From the NCBI GenBank assembly GCA_009922595.1, contig RFVC01000001.1:1-63946 (forward strand): a stretch of DNA of 63,946 nt. The letters run 5' to 3'. This document shows, piece by piece, positions 1 to 7,473 of the stretch. This DNA is from Gammaproteobacteria bacterium (GTDB lineage: Bacteria; Pseudomonadota; Gammaproteobacteria; Pseudomonadales; Pseudohongiellaceae). Within the stretch, counting starts at the first letter, position 1. Every line of letters starts with the position of its first letter. The position numbers and the translations under genes are program-made. A model generated the notes under the pieces. That model did no database searches. It saw nothing but the letters and a program-made list of their open reading frames with translations, and was not told the origin of the DNA.

Positions 1-1175
1 GCTAACAGGGCGTTGGCTCTCTGCCGGCGCGAAAGCCTGAGCTGGAATTCCCAGATTTCACGCATGGCAATACTGAACCGCTTGGGTATGGAGATACGCT
101 CCACCTGGTTTGAGATAACGGTTTGTGCCGCCTGGTGCATGGCCACCATGGGAGGCATCCTTCTCTTCTTGTTAGCAATGAATTCCTGCTGCAGAGCTGG
201 CCAGAGAATGGCCGCCAGCAGGAAGGCGGGGGTGATACTTTTCAGGTTCCTGATGCGATTGTCCGTACTGGTGAAGGCCTCAAGCAGGAGCTTGTCAGAG
301 GTCTCCCCACTTTCAATGATCCTGGCTGATGCGGGAAAGAGATATAGAAAGACATTGTGCTGCTTGAGCAGTTTATAGGTTTTCAGCGATTGGCCGGCAA
401 AAAACAGTTTCAGAATTTCATCAAATAGCCGTGCCGCGGGTATCGACTCCAGCATGGGGGCAAGGTCGCTGATGGGATGTGCTGTCTCCTCCTCGATACT
501 AAAATCAAGCTTTGCCGACAGACGAATAGCCCGTAGAACGCGCACAGGATCTTCACGGTAGCGCTGTTCAGGATCGCCAATCATGCGCAACTCGCGTTTT
601 TTCAGGTCAGCAATGCCGTTAACATAGTCAGTTACCTCAAAATTTTTTACCGTGTAGTAAAGTGCATTGACAGTAAAGTCGCGTCTTTGCACATCCTCTT
701 CGAGTGTACCGTAAACGTTATCCCGCAGGATCATGCCGCTTTCTGAGTGCGCCGATTTAATATGCTTCACTTTCCTAGATAATTTTTCACCCTGGATTTC
801 TAAACTCTGGGTGTTTGTGCCACGAAAGGTGGAAACCTCGATGATTTCCCTGCCCATGGTGACATGAACAATCCGAAAGCGTCGGCCAATAATGCGGGCA
901 TGGCGGAATTGTGCCTTTACCTGCTCAGGTGTGGCATTGGTGGCTACGTCAAAATCTTTTGGTTTTTTCCCGAGCAGGAGATCCCTGACCGCACCGCCAA
1001 CTATGTAGGCCTGGTAGCCAGCATCATTGAGCGTGTAGAGAACGCGTAGGCAGCCTTGGCTAATGTTTTTTCGAGAAATACAATGCTGGTCCCGGTTGAG
1101 GATTGCATGTTCGCTATTTCCCTGTTCTAGATTATTTTTGTTCAAATGTATGACGGTAACTCTGCAAAGGACCAT
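1..1175 (-). CDS. pcnB: poly(A) polymerase I, C-terminus beyond window edge
   Basis: Adds 3' poly(A) tails to RNAs and so promotes their decay. The reading frame is open from about position 1175 down to base 1 and runs off the window, so only the N-terminal part (about 390 residues) is present. Visible family marks are RDQHCISRKNIS just ahead of the nucleotidyltransferase domain, the GGAVRDLLLGKKPKDFDV core with its catalytic Asp pair, then RRRDFTVNALYY-like and REDPVRVLRAIRLSAKLDF segments of the tRNA-nucleotidyltransferase fold. The ATG at 1175 is the first in-frame ATG seen ahead of the conserved part. It has no strong ribosome site, and a non-ATG start is possible. In Pseudomonas pcnB also follows cbrB. 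Identity is certain; the start is not. Confidence 0.93.
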   Translation of the reverse strand, partial: MVLCRVTVIHLNKNNLEQGNSEHAILNRDQHCISRKNISQGCLRVLYTLNDAGYQAYIVGGAVRDLLLGKKPKDFDVATNATPEQVKAQFRHARIIGRRFRIVHVTMGREIIEVSTFRGTNTQSLEIQGEKLSRKVKHIKSAHSESGMILRDNVYGTLEEDVQRRDFTVNALYYTVKNFEVTDYVNGIADLKKRELRMIGDPEQRYREDPVRVLRAIRLSAKLDFSIEEETAHPISDLAPMLESIPAARLFDEILKLFFAGQSLKTYKLLKQHNVFLYLFPASARIIESGETSDKLLLEAFTSTDNRIRNLKSITPAFLLAAILWPALQQEFIANKKRRMPPMVAMHQAAQTVISNQVERISIPKRFSIAMREIWEFQLRLSRRQRANALL

Positions 1176-1251
1176 TGTACATGCTTGCCGGGCCTGGATG
1201 AGTAAAATTAAAAAGAAAGTGGGGAGATTAGAAGTAAAAGGCTAATCAGTA

Positions 1252-1286
1252 AAATAAAAAAGGGAGGGTGCCGAAGCACTCTCCCT
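1252..1286 (-). terminator. rho-independent terminator with UUCG loop
   Basis: On the minus strand an 11-bp stem (AGGGAGAGTGC with GCACCCTCCCT, one G-U pair) encloses a TTCG tetraloop and is followed directly by TTTTTTATTTT. It lies 350 bases after the stop of the CbrB-like gene and about 80 bases before pcnB, so it ends a transcript made in the 1287-1640 gap or read through from the regulator. It should separate that transcript from pcnB. Confidence 0.85.
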
Positions 1287-1640
1287 GCAATACAGTCATT
1301 TATTAATATTGTTATTATTTTCTGCAGGTATCCATACCTTAAAATGTAGGCATCCAGTACTTTAAGCAGCCAATATTAAGACAATGTTCCCTTCAATAAT
1401 TATGACTATTTGGTTCAACTTGTCCGCTTTAGTTTCTCATTTCTGGGAAACGACTATATGGTTTGCCTACAGTCAACTTTTTCCTGTCTCTGCTTATGCA
1501 GTCTTTTTCAGATAAGAGTGAACAAAACTGAGTAGTCACCGTCTGCGTAAATGGCTTGTCATTGTTATTTCCTGCAGACAGTATTGACTATAAGGCAGGA
1601 GGGGTGGCGGATTTCAAGAATTTTCCCTGCCTGGTGTTTT
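1287..1640 (-). ncRNA. candidate small RNA or long 3' UTR at the CrcZ position
   Basis: This 354-base gap has no convincing reading frame and ends in a strong minus-strand terminator. In Pseudomonas the same place between cbrB and pcnB encodes CrcZ, an RNA that titrates Hfq/Crc through repeated A-rich AAnAAnAA motifs. Two such stretches are visible on the minus strand: GGAAATAACAATGACAAG at 1555-1572, and AAAATAATAACAATATTAAT within 1297-1325 just ahead of the terminator. I found no GG-N10-GC sigma-54 promoter and no convincing sigma-70 promoter, so a 3' UTR of the upstream gene is equally possible. The RNA call rests on position, terminator and motifs only. Confidence 0.3.
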
Positions 1641-2648
1641 TCAGGAGGTTTTTTTCTTGCGGGGAATATTGAAGCGTTGTCGTCTTTCCCAAAGACATTT
1701 ACGGCTGATTCCAAGTTTCTTGGCCAGCTCTGTTTCATTCAGGTGCCCCTGGTATTCCAGCACAAATTTCTGGAAATAATCTTTAAGGGACATGTCTTTT
1801 TCAGCGGGTTCACTGATGTCTGAAGGGTTAATGAGGCCGTCGTTTGTATTTAGGCCGAGGTGATCCAGGGGAATTTCGATATCCTCCGTGAGGGTTACGG
1901 CACGTTCAATAGCATTCTCAAGTTCCCGAACATTACCGGGCCAGGTGTAAGAGGTAATGACAGGGATGGCCTCAGTGCTGAAATGCTTGGCGGGTATGTT
2001 ACGGTCCAGGCAATACTCATTCAGTTTTTTCTCTGCTAGTTCTAGTATGTCAGGGCCGCGCTCGCGCAGGGGAGGAATTTCAAGCTGCATGACATTGATG
2101 CGGTAGAGCAGGTCTTCCCTGAATCCACCTTTAGCCACAAGTCTCTGCAAGTCTTTGTGGGTTGCCGCTACCAGCCTGACATCGACTTTAAGGGGCTGCA
2201 GTGAACCAAGCCTGCGAATTTCGTTGTCCTTGATAACTTGAAGAAGTCTTGCCTGGGCGGAAAGGGGCAGGTCGCCGATTTCATCCAGGAAGAGAGTACC
2301 GCCATTTGCCGTCTCCACCAGCCCTGCCTTGGCCTCACTGGCAGCCGGAACGGCATCTTCCTCGTAACCAAAGAGTTCCGCTTCAATAAGATTTTCCGGT
2401 ATGGAGGCACAATTAACCGTGACCAGTTTTTCATATTTCCTCACGCTAGAGTCATGCAGAGCCTTGGCAACCCTTTCCTTGCCTGTACCGCTTTCTCCTT
2501 TGATTAGGACAGCAGAATCAGTCAGGGCTACCCTCGTTATCCTGCGAAATAGTTCAATCATCGGCGCACTGTTGCCTATCATGCCGCCGGTGCTGGGATG
2601 GGCAGCAGTATATCTATCGGTGCTTTGTTTTGAGTTGGTGTCGCTCAT
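1641..2648 (-). CDS. CbrB-like AAA+ regulator lacking the receiver domain and GAFTGA motif
   Basis: Related to the response regulator CbrB. An AAA+ domain begins near residue 25 and is followed by a Fis-type helix-turn-helix. Walker A GESGTGKE is at residues 51-58, Walker B LFLDEIGD at 119-126, and the arginine-finger region FREDLLYRINV and the TWPGNVRELENAIERA segment are present. The C-terminus SLKDYFQKFVLEYQ...ISRKCLWERRQRF is very close to that of CbrB. Two parts are missing. There is no phospho-receiver domain: only about 25 residues precede the ATPase. The GAFTGA loop that touches sigma-54 reads DAVPAA at residues 98-103. No cbrA sensor gene is present between it and gluQ. ATG at 2648 was chosen; a TTG lies at 2660. 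It probably binds DNA and perhaps ATP but should not open sigma-54 promoters (inference). Confidence 0.85.
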   Translation of the reverse strand: MSDTNSKQSTDRYTAAHPSTGGMIGNSAPMIELFRRITRVALTDSAVLIKGESGTGKERVAKALHDSSVRKYEKLVTVNCASIPENLIEAELFGYEEDAVPAASEAKAGLVETANGGTLFLDEIGDLPLSAQARLLQVIKDNEIRRLGSLQPLKVDVRLVAATHKDLQRLVAKGGFREDLLYRINVMQLEIPPLRERGPDILELAEKKLNEYCLDRNIPAKHFSTEAIPVITSYTWPGNVRELENAIERAVTLTEDIEIPLDHLGLNTNDGLINPSDISEPAEKDMSLKDYFQKFVLEYQGHLNETELAKKLGISRKCLWERRQRFNIPRKKKTS

Positions 2649-2866
2649 CGGCGGTAGCAAGGCTGTTAGTAATCTGAGTCCAGTCCAGAAGCTCCATTGT
2701 CCGAAAAATAGCCTAAAGGTAACAATTGTTGTGTTTCTTTTCTACCCAAAAACTCATTAAATTCAAGCTATAAATCAGTAACCAATTGATTAATATGGGA
2801 TTAATAAAAAAAGGAAGAGACGCTAGAGTTAACGCTGCTTGTAACATTTTCTCAGGTTGCCAGCGG

Positions 2867-3763
2867 TCATTGCTGGATTTTTTCATGCAGTTCAGACTGG
2901 TTGAGCAGGTTATCTACAGACCAGTGAGCGATTCCCCAGGCCAGGATATCGCCCGGGGACTCCATGATAAGTGCAGGCTCCGGAGCCAGCCCCAGGTAGT
3001 CCATACTAGAAAACAGTAGGTAGGAAATTTTCTCCTTGGAGCCTGTATCAATAGGGCTGGCCATATGCTGCTTGCTGAGCTTCTGCCCCTGGTCATTTAC
3101 GATTACCGGTATATGGACATAGGCCGGCTCATTCAAACCAAGCAGGCGCTGCAGATAAATTTGCCTAGGGGTTGAATTCATCAGGTCGATTCCCCGAACA
3201 ACATGCGTGATATCCTGGAAAGCATCGTCAACCACGACAGCCAGCTGGTAGGCATAAAGTCCGTCCTTGCGTTTGATGACGAAATCACCAACTTCCTTGT
3301 CCAGGTGCTGAGACTGCACTCCCTGAATCCTGTCTCGAAATGTAATTAGCCCGGTAGCGACCTTGCAGCGTAATGCTGTTTCCCCGGCAGCAAGGTGTCG
3401 GTGACGGCAGGTGCCGGAATACACACCGCCAGCCTCCTGAATTTGCTGACGGGTGCAATCACAGGCAAAAACGAGCTCTTGTTTTTTGAGGGTATCGATG
3501 GCCTCCTGGTAGGCACCATAGCGCTGGCTCTGATAGAGCACTTCTCCATCCCAGTGCAGATTACACTCTTCAAGGGCAGTCAGAATCTGGTCGGCCGCTT
3601 TCCTGGTTTCCCTAGGAGGATCCAGGTCCTCCATTCGCATCAACCAGCGTCCATTGTTACTGCGTGCATCCAGGTACGAAGCCACTGCAGCTACTAGCGA
3701 CCCAATATGTAGAGGGCCGGATGGCGATGGTGCAAAGCGCCCAATGTAGTTTGCTTCAGACAT
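2867..3763 (-). CDS. gluQ: glutamyl-Q tRNA(Asp) synthetase
   Basis: Attaches glutamate to the queuosine base of tRNA(Asp), a tRNA modification rather than an aminoacylation for protein synthesis. It has the class I HIGH-type signature PSPSGPLHIGS near the N-terminus and a KMSKS-like QKLSKQ near residue 235. The zinc site has the YadB pattern C-x-C-x11-Y-x3-C, seen as CDC...Y-SGT-C. At 298 residues it is the normal short form without an anticodon-binding domain. The start is the ATG at 3763, which gives MSEANYIGRF; the upstream in-frame extension is not conserved-looking. It follows dksA on the same strand, as in Pseudomonas and enterics. Confidence 0.95.
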   Translation of the reverse strand: MSEANYIGRFAPSPSGPLHIGSLVAAVASYLDARSNNGRWLMRMEDLDPPRETRKAADQILTALEECNLHWDGEVLYQSQRYGAYQEAIDTLKKQELVFACDCTRQQIQEAGGVYSGTCRHRHLAAGETALRCKVATGLITFRDRIQGVQSQHLDKEVGDFVIKRKDGLYAYQLAVVVDDAFQDITHVVRGIDLMNSTPRQIYLQRLLGLNEPAYVHIPVIVNDQGQKLSKQHMASPIDTGSKEKISYLLFSSMDYLGLAPEPALIMESPGDILAWGIAHWSVDNLLNQSELHEKIQQ

Positions 3764-3828
3764 AGAAATAAATAGGGCGGCCAATGGCCGCCCTCACTTG
3801 TCTCTCGATGGATACCTGCATTCTGTTG

Positions 3829-4545
3829 TCAGGCGCCGAGCTGTTTTTCCTTGATTTCATCAAGTGTCTTACAGTCGATGCATTTATCGGCAGTTGGCCT
3901 GGCCTCCAGACGGCGGATTCCGATTTCCACTCCGCAGGAATCACACCAGCCGTAATCGTCAACAGCAATTTTCTCGATAGTGCTGTCGATTTTCTTGATG
4001 AGTCGGCGCTCACGATCACGCGTGCGCAGTTCAATGCTGAATTCTTCTTCCAACGTTGCCCTGTCAGCGGGATCAGGCGGATTGGCTGCTTCATCCTGCA
4101 TGTGGTGCACAGTCCTGTCTACTTCTTGCATGAGTTCATTGCGCCAGTTGAGCAGGATCTGCTTGAAATGCTCCTTCTGACTTTCATTCATGTACTCTTC
4201 ACCCCGCTTGATCTGGTAAGGGGTGAAATCTTCAGAAAGCTGCTTGGCGGTTGCTGGCCTGACTTTAGGTGCAACTTTTTTCTTGGGAGCTGCTTTCTTT
4301 TTAGGAGTCGCTTTTTTCTTGGGAGCCGCTTTCTTTTTAGGAGTCGCTTTTTTCTTGGGCGCTGCTTTCTTTTTAGGAGTCGCTTTTTTCTTGGTAGCTA
4401 CTTTCTTTTTAGGTGCAGCTTTCTTTTTAGGAGCTGCTTTTTTCTTTTGTGCAGCTTTTTTCCTTACAGCTTTTTTCTTGGGAGCTGCCTTGCTCTTTGC
4501 TTTGGCCTTGATTTTCGCTTTAGCAGCTTTTTTTCTGATTGCCAT
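3829..4545 (-). CDS. dksA: DksA with long histone-H1-like N-terminal tail
   Basis: RNA polymerase secondary-channel factor that works with ppGpp. The C-terminal 145 residues or so are ordinary DksA: a coiled-coil with the tip motif DPADRA (the DxxDxA acidic pair) and the zinc finger CDSC...CIDC. The first 95 residues or so are unusual, made almost only of Lys, Ala, Pro and Thr in repeats of the type AAPKKKATPKKK, like the tails of bacterial histone-H1-like proteins. Total length is 238 residues against about 150 for E. coli DksA. The tail is in frame from an ATG that begins MAIRKKAAKAK, with no internal ATG before the DksA core, so it is part of the protein. DNA or RNA binding by the tail is inference. 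Confidence 0.93.
   Translation of the reverse strand: MAIRKKAAKAKIKAKAKSKAAPKKKAVRKKAAQKKKAAPKKKAAPKKKVATKKKATPKKKAAPKKKATPKKKAAPKKKATPKKKAAPKKKVAPKVRPATAKQLSEDFTPYQIKRGEEYMNESQKEHFKQILLNWRNELMQEVDRTVHHMQDEAANPPDPADRATLEEEFSIELRTRDRERRLIKKIDSTIEKIAVDDYGWCDSCGVEIGIRRLEARPTADKCIDCKTLDEIKEKQLGA
4275..4450 (-). repeat. in-frame tandem repeat coding the dksA tail
   Basis: The coding strand repeats a unit of about 36 bases (two 18-base half units) that encodes ATPKKKAAPKKK. The copies between 4283 and 4400 are nearly identical, while the outer ones have drifted. Such repeats can change length by slippage in multiples of 18 bases without breaking the frame. Confidence 0.8.
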
Positions 4546-4606
4546 TTAAGGTCTCAAAAACTAATTTAAAATGTTGGTGAATGGAATTTTTTGGTTAAAT
4601 TTCAGT

Positions 4607-4639
4607 AAAAAAGACGGTTTTTAAACCTACCGTTTTTTT
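4607..4639 (-). promoter_or_regulatory. terminator-like hairpin in the dksA leader
   Basis: An inverted repeat (ACGGT...ACCGT, flanked by A- and T-tracts) can form a hairpin followed by TTTTTT on either strand. Its inner part (GGTTT-TT-AAACC) offers a competing fold. It lies about 60 bases upstream of the dksA start, in the dksA-sfsA divergent gap. If the dksA transcript starts further upstream it could act as an attenuator. The stem is short, so confidence is low. Confidence 0.35.
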
Positions 4640-4722
4640 GAGCGACGCTACGCTACCAGATAATGTAGTCCAGTTCCAGAAAAAACACATTAATTAAGAC
4701 CCCATTTGGAGTACAGGAATTA

Positions 4723-5454
4723 ATGAAGTTCAGTCCACCTTTACAGTCCGCTACATTGATCAGGCGGTACAAGCGATTTCTTACTGATATCGAAACAGAT
4801 GACGGCCAGCAGTTCACCATTCATTGCCCTAACACTGGCTCCATGAAAAACTGCAGTGAGCCCGGCAGCCAGGTCTGGTATTCCACTTCTGACAGTAAAA
4901 CACGGAAATACCCGCATACCTTAGAGATTATCAGGGTAAGTGATAAAGAACTGGCGGGCATCAATACTGGCCGCGCAAATCACCTGGTCAAGGAGGCTAT
5001 TGAGATAGGACTCATCAAGTCTCTGAGCGGTTACAGAGAGCTGCGCAGCGAGGTGAAATACGGAAAGGAAAACAGTCGTGTAGACTTCCTGCTTCAGGAT
5101 CATCCCAGACGAAAGGGAAAGGCGTGCTACATCGAAGTCAAAAATGTCACGATGGGAATGGGCAAGGGGCTGGGTCTGTTTCCCGATGCCATTTCGACAC
5201 GTGGCACCAAACACCTGAGGGAGCTGATCCATATTGCCAGCGAAGGAGACAGGGCCGTACTGTTTTTCTGCGTTCAGCACACAGGTATAGAGAAGGTTCA
5301 GCCAGCCTGGGACATTGATCCCGAGTACAGCCAGACACTGGCTGAAGCGAAAAAGGCGGGAGTGGAAATCATGGCCTGGCAGGCCGTGATGAGTTCTCGC
5401 CAAATTAGCCTCGCCAGGGAGATTCCGGTATCGCTGACTCGGCGATCACAATGA
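4723..5454 (+). CDS. sfsA: SfsA family DNA-binding/nuclease-like protein
   Basis: SfsA was named for stimulating sugar fermentation in E. coli; its biochemical role is unsettled. The protein has 243 residues, the usual family length, and carries the family landmarks HCPNTGSMKNC near residue 34, YRELRSEVKYGKENSRVDFLL, and YIEVKNVTMG followed by FPDAISTRGTKHL. The last two form a restriction-endonuclease-like D...E-x-K core. It is transcribed away from dksA. Its 3' end overlaps the convergent Rieske gene by 50 bases, which is unusual but leaves both proteins complete. Confidence 0.94.
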   Translation: MKFSPPLQSATLIRRYKRFLTDIETDDGQQFTIHCPNTGSMKNCSEPGSQVWYSTSDSKTRKYPHTLEIIRVSDKELAGINTGRANHLVKEAIEIGLIKSLSGYRELRSEVKYGKENSRVDFLLQDHPRRKGKACYIEVKNVTMGMGKGLGLFPDAISTRGTKHLRELIHIASEGDRAVLFFCVQHTGIEKVQPAWDIDPEYSQTLAEAKKAGVEIMAWQAVMSSRQISLAREIPVSLTRRSQ

Positions 5455-5755
5455 CGCCATCCTCCAGCGTATAAGGCACGCTGATGAGCGCATCGCCCAT
5501 GCAGGGTCCCTGGATGCATTCTCCGGTTTCAGGCACAAAGAAGGCACCATGATTGGTACATTTGATGTACAGACCTTCGGAGTCCAGAAAAGCATCCTGC
5601 TTCCATTCCAGTGGCAGGCCCAGATGTGGGCAGCTGTTCAGGTAGACAAACAGGCCAGACTTGCGTTTCACCACGAAGATGCTGCCCTGGGCTAGGTCGA
5701 AACCCCTGGCGCCGGCGGCGGGAATGTCGTCAACATTACAGAGTGAAATGCTCAC
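5405..5755 (-). CDS. small Rieske [2Fe-2S] protein
   Basis: A 116-residue protein with one Rieske cluster site: CPHLG near residue 42 and CTNHGA near residue 66 supply the two Cys and two His ligands. There is no membrane segment, and the spacing between the two ligand boxes is that of stand-alone ferredoxin-type Rieske proteins rather than bc1 subunits. The partner enzyme is unknown. It lies 20 bases downstream of the PLP sulfhydrylase-family gene on the same strand and may be cotranscribed with it. Its last 50 bases overlap sfsA tail to tail. Confidence 0.85.
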   Translation of the reverse strand: MSISLCNVDDIPAAGARGFDLAQGSIFVVKRKSGLFVYLNSCPHLGLPLEWKQDAFLDSEGLYIKCTNHGAFFVPETGECIQGPCMGDALISVPYTLEDGVIVIAESAIPESPWRG

Positions 5756-5775
5756 TTATCAGCCAGCCGGATGTC

Positions 5776-7008
5776 CTAGATGGAAAGAGCCTGTTCAAGG
5801 TCTGCTAGCAGGTCCTCGGTGTCCTCGATACCTATTGACAGGCGTACCATGGAATCGGCAACCCCCATTGAAGCACGTCTTTCGGGACCCATCTCCCAGT
5901 AAATGGTGTGTGCAACAGGAATCCCCAGGGTTCTGTTATCGCCCAGGTTGCTTGAAGAGACAACGATTTCAAGGGCATTCAGGAAGTCAAAGCAATCCAC
6001 GCTGTCGACCAGTTCGATGCTCAAAATGGCGCCACAATGCCTGAACAGTGATGTTGCCCTGTCATGCTGCGGATGATTGGCCAGTCCCGGGTAGAACACT
6101 TTGCGCACCTTGGGATGGGCTTCGCAGAATTCGGCAATGGCCTGGGCATTGGCGCAGGCCTTGTCCATCCTCAGGCTCAGGGTGTCACTGCCGACAGAGA
6201 TGTGATGGGCGGCTTCGGGAGCCAATGCGGCGCCGAAGTCACGGAGTCCTTTCTTGCGAATCTGGGTGATGCCCCACTGGGCAGGGTCGCTCCCCTTGTA
6301 GTTGTCGTAAATATTGTCAAAACCTGACCAGTCGTAAAGGCCTGTATCTGTGACACTTCCACCGAGGGCATTGCCATGTCCGCCTATGTATTTCGTAAGG
6401 GCGTTTATGACAAGACTGGCCTTGACCTGCACAGGCTTGAACAGCCAGGGTGAGGTCATGGTGTTGTCTACAAAGTAAACCAGGTTGTGCTTTTCGCAGA
6501 GATCTCCGATAGCTTCCAGATCGGCCACCTGGGTCACGGGGTTGGCTATGGTTTCCACGAACACTACTTTGGTGTTTCCCTGGATGGCCGCTTCGACATT
6601 CTTAACATCCGTGGCATCAACAAAGGAAACTTCAATTCCAAGCTCTTTGAAGGTATTGAGCTGTGAGTTGGTGTTGCCAAACAGGAAGGCGCTGGACACG
6701 ATGTGGTCTCCCTGGCGCAGCAGAGACAGCAGGGTAGAGCCAATGGCCGCCATGCCGGTACCAAAGACTACGGTGGACAGTCCTTCCTCAAGCTTGGTGA
6801 CTTTCTGGGCGAGGGCTTCAATAGTGGGGTTGTTCTGTCTGCCGTAGGCATAACCCTTACGCTTGTTCTGGAAAACTTCGGCAAGTTCACGGGCATCCTC
6901 GTAGGCAAAGGCCACCGATGGATGTACCGGTTTATGCAGTACTCCATGCTCGGGCTTGCCTTCCCTGTCGGAATGCAAAGCAGTGGTGTTAAAGCCTTTC
7001 TTTTTCAT
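5776..7008 (-). CDS. Cys/Met-metabolism PLP enzyme (cystathionine gamma-synthase / homoserine sulfhydrylase family)
   Basis: A 410-residue fold-type I PLP enzyme of the Cys/Met metabolism family. It shows YGRQNNPTIEALAQKVTKLE near residue 55, the PLP-phosphate loop FGTGMAAI, FVDNTMTSPWLFKP with the Asp that pairs with the ring nitrogen, and the Schiff-base lysine in NALTKYIGGHG. Members act on O-acetyl- or O-succinyl-homoserine, cystathionine or methionine, and sequence alone does not settle which. No met regulatory site was seen. It heads a minus-strand pair with the Rieske gene. Family is certain, substrate is not. Confidence 0.88.
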   Translation of the reverse strand: MKKKGFNTTALHSDREGKPEHGVLHKPVHPSVAFAYEDARELAEVFQNKRKGYAYGRQNNPTIEALAQKVTKLEEGLSTVVFGTGMAAIGSTLLSLLRQGDHIVSSAFLFGNTNSQLNTFKELGIEVSFVDATDVKNVEAAIQGNTKVVFVETIANPVTQVADLEAIGDLCEKHNLVYFVDNTMTSPWLFKPVQVKASLVINALTKYIGGHGNALGGSVTDTGLYDWSGFDNIYDNYKGSDPAQWGITQIRKKGLRDFGAALAPEAAHHISVGSDTLSLRMDKACANAQAIAEFCEAHPKVRKVFYPGLANHPQHDRATSLFRHCGAILSIELVDSVDCFDFLNALEIVVSSSNLGDNRTLGIPVAHTIYWEMGPERRASMGVADSMVRLSIGIEDTEDLLADLEQALSI

Positions 7009-7108
7009 GATCTTGCAGTGTCGGCCTGGCCGGAAAAATCAGGATTGCGGATGATACTTGATTCGGCAGGTAACAGGAACTCCCGGGCTACCATGCCCTT
7101 GGGGCTTG

Positions 7109-7465
7109 TCAGCGTTCCTGCCTGCTTTGGCAGGCAAAACAGCAGGGCGCTTCCGGCTGCACTTCAAGGCGTTCGAGGGCGATTTCATTGCCGCATTCGT
7201 CGCAGTAACCAAAGTCATCCTCATCCAGCTTGTTGAGCGCCTCGCCAATTCGTTTCAGCCGGGTTTCGATATTGCGCATGGTTGACTGCGCCATGCTCTG
7301 CAGCTGCATTGCATCCATACGAGATAGCCTGCCAACCTTGGTTTGATCAAGCTGAACGGTATCTGCAGCAGCCTTTTCGTTTTCATACTGGGTGCGCAGA
7401 TCCTCTCTGGCAGAGACAAGCCGCTGCCTGAATTCATCAAGTTGTTTGCTGCTCAGTTTTGACAT
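7109..7465 (-). CDS. second DksA/TraR-type C4 zinc-finger protein
   Basis: A 118-residue member of the DksA/TraR family, distinct from the dksA at 3829. It has an N-terminal helical part and the zinc finger CDEC...CFAC with the family spacing. The coiled-coil arm is short and the DxxDxA tip motif of true DksA is not evident (the nearest is LDEDDFG), so a full DksA role is doubtful. It starts 8 bases after the stop of the 431-residue gene upstream, so the two are probably one transcript. A role at RNA polymerase is inferred from the family. Confidence 0.85.
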   Translation of the reverse strand: MSKLSSKQLDEFRQRLVSAREDLRTQYENEKAAADTVQLDQTKVGRLSRMDAMQLQSMAQSTMRNIETRLKRIGEALNKLDEDDFGYCDECGNEIALERLEVQPEAPCCFACQSRQER

Positions 7466-7473
7466 AAAACCGT

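Noticed and set aside
1287-1640. Sigma-54 promoter (GG-N10-GC) for a CrcZ-like RNA
   Set aside because: I checked each GG on the minus strand of the gap and none is followed by GC at the right distance.
4223-4549. Plus-strand frame of 108 residues with repeated AAFFLGVAFFLG, like a membrane protein
   Set aside because: It is the mirror of the dksA tail repeat on the other strand; the period is that of the Lys/Ala/Pro coding repeat, and no start signal is present.
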